A stretch of DNA of 64,000 nucleotides. Origin: Methylobacterium brachiatum (GTDB lineage Bacteria > Pseudomonadota > Alphaproteobacteria > Rhizobiales > Beijerinckiaceae). Below, one piece after another: positions 38,730 through 48,468 of the stretch (its first letter is position 1; every line of letters starts with the position of its first letter). The translations under genes and the position numbers were made by a program. The DNA lies in the NCBI RefSeq assembly GCF_020523825.1, contig NZ_JAJALK010000003.1, positions 1-64,000 on the forward strand, in the 5' to 3' direction. Below the pieces are notes generated by a model. That model saw nothing but the letters and a program-made list of their open reading frames with translations. It was not told the origin of the DNA and made no database searches.

Positions 38730-40166
38730 CTACCGCAGCGCGGGCCGCACCTGGCCCAGAGCGAGCGTGTCGGGGATGAGCTTCGCGGCCGACGCGGCCG
38801 GGCGGCGTTCGCGTTCCGGCCAGGCGGAGGCGACGCCGGCGAAGACGTAGAACAGCAGGCTTTGGTCGACCGTGGGACCGGCAATGACGGCGCCCGTCAG
38901 CAGGGATAGGCAGGCGACCCGGGCCGCGGCGCGCACGTCGCTCGGATAGCTCCGCGGCTCGCCCCGGCGGACCCCGAACACGGTCAGGATGAACAGCAGG
39001 TAGAAGACGGCACCGGGCACGCCGACATTCGACAGCACCGCGAGCGGGAAGCTGGAGGTCCGGTTCGTGCCGAGGCCGACGCCGAGACCCCAGGAATCGA
39101 AGAAGTTTCGCCAGGCCAGCGCATTCCAGGATGCGCGCTGAATGCCCGATTCCGTCTGCGCCTTGCTCAGGATCAGCGTGTCGACGTACTCGTAGATCCG
39201 CGCGGCCACGCCGTCGGTGGCGAGCACGAGCAGCACGATCAGGCAGAGCAGCAGCGGGCCGAGGACGACCGTCGCGGCGCTGAAGCGATCCTGCGGGCGC
39301 AGGCTGCACCGCCGCAGCGCCGTCGCGTAGAGGAGCCCCAGCACGACGACCGCACCGACCAGCCCGGTCGATGAGGTCGAGATCACCACGAAGATGAGCG
39401 AGAGCAGCGCCAGGGGGCCGGTGACGAGGGGCTTGCGCCCGCACAGCCACAGCATGCCGGTGAATCCGAGCGCCCCCAGCGTCATGCCGGCGAAGGCCGA
39501 CGCCTCAGGCCAGGAGCCGATGATCCGCCGCATCGTGCCGACCACCTCCTCATCGTGGAACGTGTACTGGGCGTTCCGGATGAATTGCAGCGCCTCCTGC
39601 GTGCCGGTGGCGCTAGTGACCAGGTCGAGGATGCCGAAGCCGATATTGGTGGCCGCGTAGGCGATGAGCGCGGTGGCGAGCGTCTCGAGGCCCCGCTGCG
39701 TCGATCCCACGGTGGCGATCATGAGGAAGCAGAAGAGGTCGCCGATCAGGTAGATCGGCTGGGTCAGGTTGCTCGACACCGGCCCCAGCGGCACGGCGCC
39801 GTCGCTGGTGCTCAGATGCGCCGAGGCGCCGAGCGGGATGATGTAGGTCTCATCGGCGAACAGCCGCGGCATGACATAGCTGCTCAGCACGCCGTACAGG
39901 ACGAGGCAGAGCAGCCAGAAACCCGGCTCGGTGATCTTCAGGGCCTCCAGCATCTCGACGGCGGTCTTGCGCCAGAACAGGGTCGAGACGGCCAGGAAGA
40001 CGAGAAACAGGTGGGCCGGCTGCACGTTCGCGCCGCCGAGCAGCAGCGCGGCGGCGGAGCCGAGCGTGCAGAACATGACGAAGGCGACGACCGTCGACCG
40101 GGTGCCGAACAGCAGGCAGAACAGCCCGACAACGATCGTGATAGCGCCGATCGGCTCGAAGCTCAT
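38730..40166 (-). CDS. O-antigen polymerase/ligase-like membrane protein (Wzy/ExoQ type)
   Basis: 478 residues with about 11-12 hydrophobic helices and a larger external loop (about residues 320-375, containing QTESGIQRASWNALAWRNFFDSWGLGVGLGTNRTSS). This loop carries the GxGxG-like pattern of the Wzy_C/O-antigen ligase superfamily. It would polymerize the repeat units at the outer face of the inner membrane. ATG 40166; the exporter gene lies 83 bases upstream on the same strand. Confidence 0.82.
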   Translation of the reverse strand: MSFEPIGAITIVVGLFCLLFGTRSTVVAFVMFCTLGSAAALLLGGANVQPAHLFLVFLAVSTLFWRKTAVEMLEALKITEPGFWLLCLVLYGVLSSYVMPRLFADETYIIPLGASAHLSTSDGAVPLGPVSSNLTQPIYLIGDLFCFLMIATVGSTQRGLETLATALIAYAATNIGFGILDLVTSATGTQEALQFIRNAQYTFHDEEVVGTMRRIIGSWPEASAFAGMTLGALGFTGMLWLCGRKPLVTGPLALLSLIFVVISTSSTGLVGAVVVLGLLYATALRRCSLRPQDRFSAATVVLGPLLLCLIVLLVLATDGVAARIYEYVDTLILSKAQTESGIQRASWNALAWRNFFDSWGLGVGLGTNRTSSFPLAVLSNVGVPGAVFYLLFILTVFGVRRGEPRSYPSDVRAAARVACLSLLTGAVIAGPTVDQSLLFYVFAGVASAWPERERRPAASAAKLIPDTLALGQVRPALR

Positions 40167-40249
40167 GATCCGCCTGCCTCAAGGGGAGAAACGTTCAGCT
40201 GGTCGCCGCGGTGCGCCGCGCTCGACCCCGCTCCGTCCGGGGCCGGACG

Positions 40250-41611
40250 CTAGCGGTCCGCGCTCTCGGCGGCCCGGCGCACGGCATCCGCGGAAGCCGG
40301 CCCGGTGCGGTTCGCATTGCCCCCCTCGGACGGCCGGCGCGGAACGGCGACCTGCGGCGCCTCCCCGGACCTGCTGCCCGGGTTGCGGACCAGGGTGACC
40401 CGGACGACGTCGCCGGGCTCGACCTGGCCGTCTTCCTGCGCGAGCCAGGTGGTCGAGCGGTCGCCGACCCGGCGGGTCACCTCGTAGCGCGGCGTCAGCG
40501 TCTCGCTGCCATCCTCGGCCGTGCCGAGCGTCTGCGCCTCGGCATCCGCCGAGAGCCGCCCGGCGGTCAGCGTCTTCTCGTCGTTCTGCGCCAGCTTGAG
40601 GCGGGTATCGGACGCCTCCGCCAGGGCGTCGCGGCGGAACCGGGACCGGAGCTCGATGATGTCGCGCTCGGCCCGCGTCAGGCTCTGCTGGGCGCGCAGC
40701 ATCGCGACCTGAACGTCCAGCCGGTTGCTCTCGAAGGCGGCCTGGCTCTGCTCGGCAGCCAGCTTCCGCGGCGTGATCGTCAGCCCCTTGGCCACGAGAT
40801 CGTTGACGAGGTTCAATTCGCCCCGGCTCAGCTCGATCTGGCGATCGAGCGACTTGGACTTGTTCTCCAGGGCGCCGATCTCGGCGCGGAAACTCGACAT
40901 GGATTGCTCGATCGCGGCGACCTCCGCCTTGATCGCGTTGCGGCGCGTGTCGAACAGGAGCTGCTCGCCGCGCATCGCCTGATCGGCCCGGGCCTTGTCC
41001 GCGTTGGCCTTGAGATCCTCACCGAAGGTGATCGTATCCGTCCCGGCGATCTCCGCGTCGAGGCGCGCCTGCTTGGCGGCCAGCGCGATCCGCTCCGCGG
41101 CGAGCGTCCGCAGCTCACCGCGCGTCGTCACCATCTCGCGCCGCACCATGCGCGGGTCGGTGGCGCGCAGCAGCCCCTCCGCGGTACTGACCGCCTGGAG
41201 CACGGTCAGGCCGGGCTGATACTCGAACTTGCCCGGCTGCTGCACCGCACCGGTAATGTAATACGGGCGGTATTTGGCGACTTCCACCGACGCCGCCGGC
41301 GTCTCCGCAAGATCGGCCGCCTGTTTCAGCGAGGTTCCGATCGCCTCGGCAAGATCGGTCGGCGTCCCGCCGGACGCCTTGATCTGGCCGATCAGAGGAA
41401 GCGACACCGTGCCGTCCGCGGCCACGGAGAATTCGCCGTTCAGGGCGGTCCACGAATACGCTTCGCCGGTGTTGCGTCGCAGATCGTAGACGCGGATGGT
41501 CAGACGATCCTGCGGGCCGAGCAAGTATCGGCCCGGGGCCTCGGCGGCCGGTGCTGCGAGAACGCTGGCAACCACGAACACGCAAGACGCAGCAATCTGC
41601 CGCCAATACAT
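40250..41611 (-). CDS. ExoF/Wza-like polysaccharide export protein with long coiled coil
   Basis: 453 residues. A signal peptide (to about APAAEA, residue 25) precedes a polysaccharide-export domain (GRYLLGPQDRLTIRVYDL to VEVAKY, about 27-113) and an SLBB segment (YITGAVQQPGKFEYQPGLTVLQAV). A long, charged, heptad-like coiled coil follows (about 155-345), then a second SLBB-like part (YEVTRR to GDVVRVTL, about 375-407) and a Pro/Arg-rich tail. No lipobox and no C-terminal amphipathic barrel helix of Wza. It should span the periplasm with the Wzc-like protein. ATG 41611 follows AGGAGATTTGA. Confidence 0.88.
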   Translation of the reverse strand: MYWRQIAASCVFVVASVLAAPAAEAPGRYLLGPQDRLTIRVYDLRRNTGEAYSWTALNGEFSVAADGTVSLPLIGQIKASGGTPTDLAEAIGTSLKQAADLAETPAASVEVAKYRPYYITGAVQQPGKFEYQPGLTVLQAVSTAEGLLRATDPRMVRREMVTTRGELRTLAAERIALAAKQARLDAEIAGTDTITFGEDLKANADKARADQAMRGEQLLFDTRRNAIKAEVAAIEQSMSSFRAEIGALENKSKSLDRQIELSRGELNLVNDLVAKGLTITPRKLAAEQSQAAFESNRLDVQVAMLRAQQSLTRAERDIIELRSRFRRDALAEASDTRLKLAQNDEKTLTAGRLSADAEAQTLGTAEDGSETLTPRYEVTRRVGDRSTTWLAQEDGQVEPGDVVRVTLVRNPGSRSGEAPQVAVPRRPSEGGNANRTGPASADAVRRAAESADR

Positions 41612-41878
41612 TCAAATCTCCTGAGCCGAAACCGGGTTCCGACAAAATACCTCGGCTTCGTCCCGCTATTCGGGACAAGGGCCGCACTGCGTCGCTGGCT
41701 GTTACTTTATACGATATCAGGCAACACTCAACCCGCTCCGCAGTTTACGCAAATATCGCGCCCTCGAATTTTGCTAAAAATCGCGCGGCGCGATGAACAG
41801 ACAAATTAAGATTGAATCGAACGCGGCGCAGCATATCCCGGTCGATGGCCGGTGTTATCCGCGATCGACCGCCCGGGA

Positions 41879-43294
41879 TTATTGTCGCAGGGCGCGCAGG
41901 CGAAAGCCGCACAGGTGCATGGATGCGGCGTAGACGACGGCGCCGCACGCGCTCATGGCGACCAGCTGCATGATCGAGGGGATGGCGAAGCGCTGCAACA
42001 GGTTCTCCAGGAGGAGGACGGCCAAGGCCATCGCGATGCAGGACACCGCGACCTGCCACAGATTGCGCATCTGCGCCGTGAGGCTGGTTCCGATCACGCG
42101 GCGCGCGTAAACGGCGCTGATCAGGAAATGCAGGGCCGCGGCGACGACCCGCGCGTACAGCATCAGCAGCAGGCCTCCCGTGTAGAAGGCGACCGTCAGC
42201 AGCGGGAGCTTCGTGACGGTTTCCAGAATGTTGATCTTCAACAACAGGTTGGGCTGATCGATTGCGACGCAGAGCGACGAGACCGGCTGATAATAGGCCG
42301 TCAGCATGACGGCGAGCGACAGCCACCGCAGATAGACCGACGCGGAGCTCCATTGGCTGCCGAGAAAGACCTCGACGATCTGGTCCGACGTCAGCGCGAT
42401 CCCGATGCCCGCCGGCAGCGCGATGAACATCGTCAGGCGCGCCGCCTTGAGGAAGGAGAGGTGCAGGCGCTTCCGGTCGTCGGCCATCGTGGCGAAGGCC
42501 GCCATGACCGGCCGCATGGCGGGACCGATCAGGCTCTGGGTCGGCATGACCGAGAAATCGCTCGCCAGGCTGTACCGGCCGAGGACGGCCTTCTCGACAT
42601 TGTAGCCCAGGAACACGCGATCATACTGCCAGCTGAACGCGGCCAGGACCTGCGAGGACGTGAACCAGCCGGTGAAGGCGGAGAAGTCGCGCAGCCGCTC
42701 CAGCGAGAGCCTGGGACTGTAGGGGGCCAGCACGTAGGACAGGATCGTCGGCATGAGCGACGACACAACGGGATTGATCACGAGCGCCCAATAGCCGCCG
42801 CCCGCGTAGAGCACCGCCAGGGAGAGCAGGGCCGCGATGACCTTCCCCGAGAAATCCGCGACGAACGATACGCGGAAGTCCAGATCGCGGAAGAAGTGCA
42901 CCATCGTCGGGCTGTAGAGGCTGCGCGCGATCGGCCCCAGCGCCAGGACGAGGATCAGCGGGACGAGCCGCGGATCGTCGTAGATATGCGCGACCGGCCA
43001 AGCGGCGAGCATCATCAGGACCGCGATCACCCCGCCGCGCAGCAGGCCGAGCGTGAACGCGGTGTCCAGGTGCGATTTCTCGATCTTCTGCAGGCGCATC
43101 AGCGCCTGCACCAAGGGCACTTCGAGAACCATTTCAACGATCGCGACCAGCGAGACCGCGATCGCCGTCAGGCCGAAATCGGCCGGGGTCAGCATCCGGG
43201 CGAGGAGGAGCAGCGTTGCGAGGTCGATCACGCGCGACGACGTTCGGGCCGCGACACTCCAGCCGGCGCCACGCAACGTCTTGAGGGTGAGCAT
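41879..43294 (-). CDS. Wzx-type oligosaccharide flippase
   Basis: 471 residues, about 12-14 hydrophobic helices, of the MOP exporter superfamily (Polysacc_synt type): GAGWSVAARTSSRVIDLATLLLLARMLTPADFGLTAIA at the N-terminus is typical. It moves undecaprenyl-linked repeat units across the inner membrane. It lies in the - array between a GT4 and the export gene; 267 AT-richer bases separate it from the exporter, which may have its own promoter there. Confidence 0.9.
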   Translation of the reverse strand: MLTLKTLRGAGWSVAARTSSRVIDLATLLLLARMLTPADFGLTAIAVSLVAIVEMVLEVPLVQALMRLQKIEKSHLDTAFTLGLLRGGVIAVLMMLAAWPVAHIYDDPRLVPLILVLALGPIARSLYSPTMVHFFRDLDFRVSFVADFSGKVIAALLSLAVLYAGGGYWALVINPVVSSLMPTILSYVLAPYSPRLSLERLRDFSAFTGWFTSSQVLAAFSWQYDRVFLGYNVEKAVLGRYSLASDFSVMPTQSLIGPAMRPVMAAFATMADDRKRLHLSFLKAARLTMFIALPAGIGIALTSDQIVEVFLGSQWSSASVYLRWLSLAVMLTAYYQPVSSLCVAIDQPNLLLKINILETVTKLPLLTVAFYTGGLLLMLYARVVAAALHFLISAVYARRVIGTSLTAQMRNLWQVAVSCIAMALAVLLLENLLQRFAIPSIMQLVAMSACGAVVYAASMHLCGFRLRALRQ

Positions 43295-43484
43295 GAACCG
43301 ATCCTGCGGGAGACGACATGCGACGGGATCGCGGCCGGCGCGAAACGTGATGTCTCTGTCCCTGAAAATGAACCCGGATATGGGCGATATGGCGATGACA
43401 GGCCTTAGTGAGCCTATTGCCCCAATACACAGCCTGACACCCGCCAGGATAGCGGCTTCGCGCGACCCCTGGGTCCCGCCTGCG

Positions 43485-44561
43485 TCACGATGCGGAGGGC
43501 TTGGCCCTGGATCCGATGGCGCGGCCGTAAACCTCGAGGGCGGCGCGCGCCACGCGGTCGATCCGCAGGTTCTCGATCCCGATCTGGCTCTTGGCGCGCC
43601 ACGCCTTGAGCTGGTCCGGGTCCGTCACCAGCATCCGGAGCGCGTCGGCGATCCGGTCCGGAGATTTCGGCGGCACGAGGATCCCCGATTCGCCCTGGCC
43701 CAGGAGTTCGGGAATGCCGTCGACCTGGGTGGCGATCACCGCGCACCCGGCCTCCCGCGCCTCCGAGAGCACGAGCGGCGCCGGGTCGGCGTGAGAGGGC
43801 AGCACGAAGATGTCGGCGCCGAGCATCCACGGATAGGGATCGTCCTGCGGGCCGGCGAAGGCGATCGCGTCCGCGGACGCCATCGCCCGGGCCATCGCGG
43901 TGTAGCTATCCTGCGTCGGGCCGCCGCCGACCACGTAGAGCCGCGCCGCCGGGTGCTGCGCGTGGACGGCGTCGAAGGCCTGCAGCAGGTCGGGCAAGCC
44001 CTTGCGGGGATGGAGGCCGCCGACGAACACGATCGCGGGGTGATCGAGGGATTTCGGAACCTCGGAACGGCCGGTCATCCGGGCGGAACCGATCGTCCCG
44101 TTCAGCACGACGTCGATCCGCGACGCCGAAATGCCGCGCTTCTGCATGGACTTGGCCACGGCGGCGCTCACCGCGATGACCCGGTCGCCCAGCCCCATCA
44201 GGATGGCGCCCTTCTCGAACTCGTTGTGGACCGTCGTCACCAGCGCGACCCGGGTCAGCTTGCATGCGGGCCAGGCCAGGACGGCGCTCGTCATCATGTG
44301 CGCGTGGACGACATCCGGTCTCCAGCGCCGCAGAAGCCCGGTGAGCCCCACCATGGACTTCAGGACCGGGCCCGGGCGGCGCTCGTGATCGACGACGAAG
44401 GTCTCGATGCCGTTCGTCCGCAGCAGCTCGTCGAAATCGCCGCCCTGGCTCGCCATCGCGACGGTGTGGCCGAGCTTGACCTGTGCGCAGGCCAGATCGA
44501 CGGCCGCATGCACATGCCCGTTCAGGCGGCGCCTATGATTGAGAAGATGCAGAATCCGCAC
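43485..44561 (-). CDS. Family 4 glycosyltransferase
   Basis: 358-residue GT-B enzyme: RILHLLNHRRRLNGHVHAAVDLACAQVKLGH, VHAHMMTSAVLAW, FVGGLHPRKGLPDLLQAFDAV. The donor-site motif reads SHADPAPLVLSEAREAG, a DX7E form of the usual EX7E. The start is GTG 44561 (read on the - strand). It probably transfers one sugar of the repeat unit. About 200 bases separate it from each neighbour in the same array. Confidence 0.9.
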   Translation of the reverse strand: MRILHLLNHRRRLNGHVHAAVDLACAQVKLGHTVAMASQGGDFDELLRTNGIETFVVDHERRPGPVLKSMVGLTGLLRRWRPDVVHAHMMTSAVLAWPACKLTRVALVTTVHNEFEKGAILMGLGDRVIAVSAAVAKSMQKRGISASRIDVVLNGTIGSARMTGRSEVPKSLDHPAIVFVGGLHPRKGLPDLLQAFDAVHAQHPAARLYVVGGGPTQDSYTAMARAMASADAIAFAGPQDDPYPWMLGADIFVLPSHADPAPLVLSEAREAGCAVIATQVDGIPELLGQGESGILVPPKSPDRIADALRMLVTDPDQLKAWRAKSQIGIENLRIDRVARAALEVYGRAIGSRAKPSAS

Positions 44562-44764
44562 GTTACACCGACGCTCGCTTCACCTGAGACATTCCCGACA
44601 TCGCGTCCGGCCCTCAAGGCCGCGTGACGCTCGGCGGTGCCGCGAGGCGCGACCCTAATCAACGCCGAAGATTAATACAAACCGTCCAGCGTTATTGGAC
44701 TACGCATTGTCTGCGCTGTGCCTGGATATAGTACGCACAGGTTGAATTTCGGCCGGTCGAGCCT

Positions 44765-45781
44765 CTATTGCGAGGCGTTGGCGGCCCGCAGAAAGCGTCG
44801 CGCCGAGCGCTGCCCGACCGAGAATCGGAACGCGAGAAGCGCCTGTGCCTGGCGGAGCGGGGCCAGGAACATCGCCACGAAGAACAGCGCGGTCGCGACC
44901 TTCCACTTCAGCGGGCGCGGCTCCGTCAGGATGGCCCGAAGCAGGTCCAGGAAGCCACGAGACCCGTATCGGGTTCCGCGGACCAGCGCGGCGGAAAAAT
45001 CCATGAACCGAAAATAGTAGGTCCGCTCGGCCTCGATCAGAACCGCCTCCGGCCGCAATTGACCGACCAGCCGGCGCAGATGCGCCAACCGCAGCTCGAA
45101 GCGCCGGAGGTCGCGCTCGAACGTCTCGGCCCGCGGGGCACGCCCCAGCCCCGAATCGTTCTGCCCATGGACCCGGTACAGGCCGAGGGTCTCGGACAGG
45201 CTGACGACATCGCCCATGAACGGCGCGACGAGCAGGATCACGCCGTCGACCGCATTGTCGTACGCGCAGTGGTGCAGGACCTCGCAGACATCCCGCCGGA
45301 ACACGTTCCCGGAGGTCGGCGGCGTCTGATAGACGCCCGAGCGCAGGATCTCGTCGACCACCTTGTCCTGGCTGCGGAAGGCTTCCAGGGCCGGGTAGCG
45401 CTCGGTGATGACCCGTCCGGTCGCGTCGATGCAGGTCAGGCAGAACTGGACCTTCGCGACACCGGGATCGAGGACCTGGAGGATGCGCGCGAGCGCGCCG
45501 GGCGCCAATTCGTCGTCCGCATCCAGGAACAGGACGAACGGCGCGCGTGTCTGTCCGAGACCGTACAGACACGCCGACCGCTGCCCGCCATTGGCGATCC
45601 GGTATGCGCGCGCGCCCGTCTCCTGGATCACGGCCCACGACCGGTCCGTGGACCCGTCGTCGATCACCACGAGCTCGCAATCGGCCGTCTTCTGGTCGAG
45701 GACGCTCCGGATCGCCTTGCCCACGTAGGTCTCATAATTGAAACACGTGATGACGACGGCGATCCTCGGCTCTTTCTCCAC
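44765..45781 (-). CDS. Family 2 glycosyltransferase
   Basis: 338-residue GT-A enzyme: IAVVITCFNYETYVGKAIRSVLDQ, nucleotide site VVIDDGSTDRSW, and metal site LFLDADDELAPGAL. A hydrophobic helix near the C-terminus (KVATALFFVAMFLAPL) may anchor it to the membrane. The start is GTG 45781 with GGAG about 12 bases upstream. It belongs to the - array of the polysaccharide locus. Confidence 0.9.
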   Translation of the reverse strand: MEKEPRIAVVITCFNYETYVGKAIRSVLDQKTADCELVVIDDGSTDRSWAVIQETGARAYRIANGGQRSACLYGLGQTRAPFVLFLDADDELAPGALARILQVLDPGVAKVQFCLTCIDATGRVITERYPALEAFRSQDKVVDEILRSGVYQTPPTSGNVFRRDVCEVLHHCAYDNAVDGVILLVAPFMGDVVSLSETLGLYRVHGQNDSGLGRAPRAETFERDLRRFELRLAHLRRLVGQLRPEAVLIEAERTYYFRFMDFSAALVRGTRYGSRGFLDLLRAILTEPRPLKWKVATALFFVAMFLAPLRQAQALLAFRFSVGQRSARRFLRAANASQ

Positions 45782-46199
45782 GACTGACGCCTACTCCGCT
45801 TCGCGCTCACGCAGGTCAGGCCCGTTCGCGCCCGCCGCGAGCCGATCGCTTCACCGCTCGCGTTCGGAGCGGACGCCGTTTCAGCGCCAGACGGCGCCGC
45901 ACCGGGCCTTCAAAGCCCCGCCCCACACGACGGAACCGGGTACGGATTTCACCCCGGTCTCTATCCTGCCCGGATGTCAAAATCCACTCGTCTACGTAGC
46001 CGATACAAGGGATGGATTGCTCGATCCACATGGGTCGGTCCGGTATCTCAGGCCCTCAATTCTTCGTGTCCCCAACCTTGATCTCATGGTTGCAAGCGTT
46101 GATGAGGCTGCAACCATGTCGATAGGTCCGGCGCGGCCCCTGTCCGTGCTGCCATGGCCGGCGAGGGCGTCAGCCTGCGCCCGCGGCGGGTTGCTGGTG
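45782..46199. other. Gap with a strong inverted repeat
   Basis: 418 bases between the UGM-like gene and the GT2 gene, both on the - strand. It holds the 10-bp inverted repeat at 46085-46118. No gene recognized. Confidence 0.5.
46085..46118. repeat. Perfect 10-bp inverted repeat CATGGTTGCA-N14-TGCAACCATG
   Basis: Arms 46085-46094 and 46109-46118. It can form a stable hairpin in RNA from either strand about 80 bases past the UGM-like stop. No T-tract follows, so it may be an RNA end-stabilizing hairpin or a protein site. Confidence 0.6.
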
Positions 46200-47546
46200 T
46201 CAGGACACTTTCTGCGCCGGCCCGCGCCGCACCTGCGTCTCGGCGTTCTGCGTGGAGACGCGGGCGGTCGGCTGATAATCGAATCCGCCTTGCCGGCCGA
46301 AGGATTCAATCCCGAACGCGCGCAGCCGCGCCAAAGCCACCCCGACCCGCTCCTGCGCGCGGTTGATGTAGATGGGGTAGGCGTTCGGCACGAAGCGGCT
46401 GCCCTCCAGTCTCAGGTCGCCGTCGAACAGATGATTGGCCGCCACGTGCGACCGGAAATCCCGCTCCGCGATTTCCAGGCTGTTCCCCGCCTGGGACGCG
46501 ATGACCTCCACGCCGAAATACTCACGCCCCTCGGCCGTGCCGTAGAAATCTGAGTACATGGTCAGGCGCTTCCAGAACCCGCCATGCGAGAAATTGTACA
46601 GGACCGCGCAGTCGAAGCCCTTCTTGCCCGAGAAGCTGAAGAACAGGCTGATCAGGGTCACCGACGTGAGGTTCTCGTCGGCGCCCAGTCCGGAGATCTC
46701 GAGGGCGCGGTTGATCGGGATCGTCGACACGACCCGGTCCGCGGTCACGGCCCCCCCGGTCGTGTCGAGATGGAACACCGACCCGGCCTTTCGGATCTGC
46801 GAGACGGTGCAGCCCAGCCGGAACTCGGTGCCCTGTCCGCGCAGTTTCGCGGCGGCGACCGCGTACAGATCATCGTAGCCCGATTTCGGCCGGGCGAGCT
46901 GTCGATTGGTCGGCGCCTCCGCCTTGCGGGGCCGCAGGTGCCGCAGCATCGCTCTCGGGGAGGAATGCTCCTTGATCCAGAGCATGCGCTTCTCGGCGAA
47001 ATCGAGATCGACCTTCTCGGCGGCGATGCCGAAGAAGCGCATCATGTAGCTCTCGAGCCCGGACCGTCTCAGCAGGTAGTCGCCGATCCAGTACCGGGCG
47101 AAATCGCGCGCGTTCCGGATCGCCGGCCGGGAGATCCGCGAATACAGGACGGACAACCCGATCCGGGCACAGCCCCACAGGCCGGAGCGCAGGATGTCGT
47201 CCTTGATCGACAGCGGATAGCCGGCAACAGCGCCCTGCGGCGTCAGCTTCCCCCAGGTCGGGTCGATGGGCACATACAACGGCAGCATTTCAGGGAAATG
47301 CACCAGCAACGGCGAGTCGTCCTGGAATATGAAGCTGCCGATATCGAAGCTGTACGGACCGATGGCGCAATCGATGTGATTGCCGCCGTATTTCTCGAAC
47401 TCGTCGATGACGAGTATCCGGCGGTACCCTTGCTCGATCAGGACCGCAGCCGAGACCAGGCCGCTGATGCCGGCCCCGAGCACGACGGCCTCGTAATGTT
47501 CGCGCGATTCCTGGTTCTCGATCGTCGGGGCTGCCTGCTCAACCAT
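46200..47546 (-). CDS. FAD-dependent oxidoreductase, UDP-galactopyranose mutase/amine-oxidase-like
   Basis: 448 residues. FAD-binding motif AVVLGAGISGLVSAAVLIEQGY (about 20-41), then FEKYGGNHIDCAIGPYSFDIGSFIF, which resembles the UGM/protoporphyrinogen-oxidase group. The late segment SRFVPNAYPIYINRAQER is close to the 'P..YPIY' stretch common in UGM-like proteins. In this locus it could form a furanose sugar nucleotide or oxidize a sugar or lipid intermediate. ATG 47546. Probably the first gene of the - array. The reaction is not certain. Confidence 0.75.
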   Translation of the reverse strand: MVEQAAPTIENQESREHYEAVVLGAGISGLVSAAVLIEQGYRRILVIDEFEKYGGNHIDCAIGPYSFDIGSFIFQDDSPLLVHFPEMLPLYVPIDPTWGKLTPQGAVAGYPLSIKDDILRSGLWGCARIGLSVLYSRISRPAIRNARDFARYWIGDYLLRRSGLESYMMRFFGIAAEKVDLDFAEKRMLWIKEHSSPRAMLRHLRPRKAEAPTNRQLARPKSGYDDLYAVAAAKLRGQGTEFRLGCTVSQIRKAGSVFHLDTTGGAVTADRVVSTIPINRALEISGLGADENLTSVTLISLFFSFSGKKGFDCAVLYNFSHGGFWKRLTMYSDFYGTAEGREYFGVEVIASQAGNSLEIAERDFRSHVAANHLFDGDLRLEGSRFVPNAYPIYINRAQERVGVALARLRAFGIESFGRQGGFDYQPTARVSTQNAETQVRRGPAQKVS

Positions 47547-48468
47547 GTCTCATCTCAACCCGGCGATCACGATCTCTGGTCTTCATCGCGCGACTGACGC
47601 GCGAATCAGCATGTTTCCGAAGGGGATGCGGCGCTCGTCGGGATGTCTATTTGCCCCATCGCCGATATTTTCCATTACAAATTGTGATTCGCTGAGCACT
47701 CGTATCGCATCCGGGGCTGGACGGTAAATCTGTGGGTCTAGGCGGGAACGATTTTATTTCCGCCGGCGGATACATGCGTTGCAAGGGTGGGGCCGTGCCG
47801 GATCACCTCGCGGCATTGTCAGCCGAAGCGCGTCGCATCGCTCGGGCCCTGAATGCCGTGCGACGGGCATCGGGTCCTCGTCGAGAAATACCGATACGGA
47901 TCGCAGCCGAGGTGGCTCGGCCTCGCCGGGACCCGAGTGCTGGAATGCAGAAGCTGCGGCGGCGATGCGCGCTACCCTCGACGGAGCCCCCTGTAAGGCG
48001 CCTGAACATCCCGACGCTGCTGCGCGGCCTGACGTCGCGGGTGCCCGAGTCCAAGATGCGAAAGAGCGGTCGAGGAAACTCGGATGCCGGGAAGCAGCCG
48101 AAGGCGGGAAAGCCGTGTCCCGTTAGTGTCATCCGGCCGCAGCTCGCACGCCCTGTCGCGCGCCCGGCTCAACCGCTCCGGATTTTCTTCGGCGCCGTTG
48201 ATGGCGTCGCCGATCGACGAGCCGACCCGGACCTCGATCAGCCCAAGCGGGACCCTGGCCGAGGATGCCGCTGACATCCACTCGGTGCTCGGCACGGCGA
48301 TCCCGGTTCCGCCGGACAGGCGCCAGGCGGGCACGACGTGGATCTGCCTCACGCAGAAGCGGTCGCTGGCCCCCACCCGCTCAAGCAACCCCCAGACCGA
48401 TCCTGCGGGGATCGCGCGCGCCGGACGGGGTAGTCCTCGGCGCGGGCATCGTTATCTCTCAGCGGACC
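47547..48468. other. 922-base gap between the polysaccharide locus and selA
   Basis: The longest gap in the window. A hairpin GGCGGGAA/TTTCCGCC (47741-47764) sits in an AT-rich part that probably holds the promoter of the - array. The rest is GC-rich with open frames on both strands (for example - strand 47972-48388 and + strand 47732-48274) that resemble no family. It may be a decayed gene. No tRNA-Sec was found here. Confidence 0.45.

Noticed and set aside
47972-48388. 138-codon - strand frame upstream of selA
   Set aside because: No family resemblance, Arg/Ser-rich C-terminal half, and overlapping frames on the + strand; not strong enough to call.
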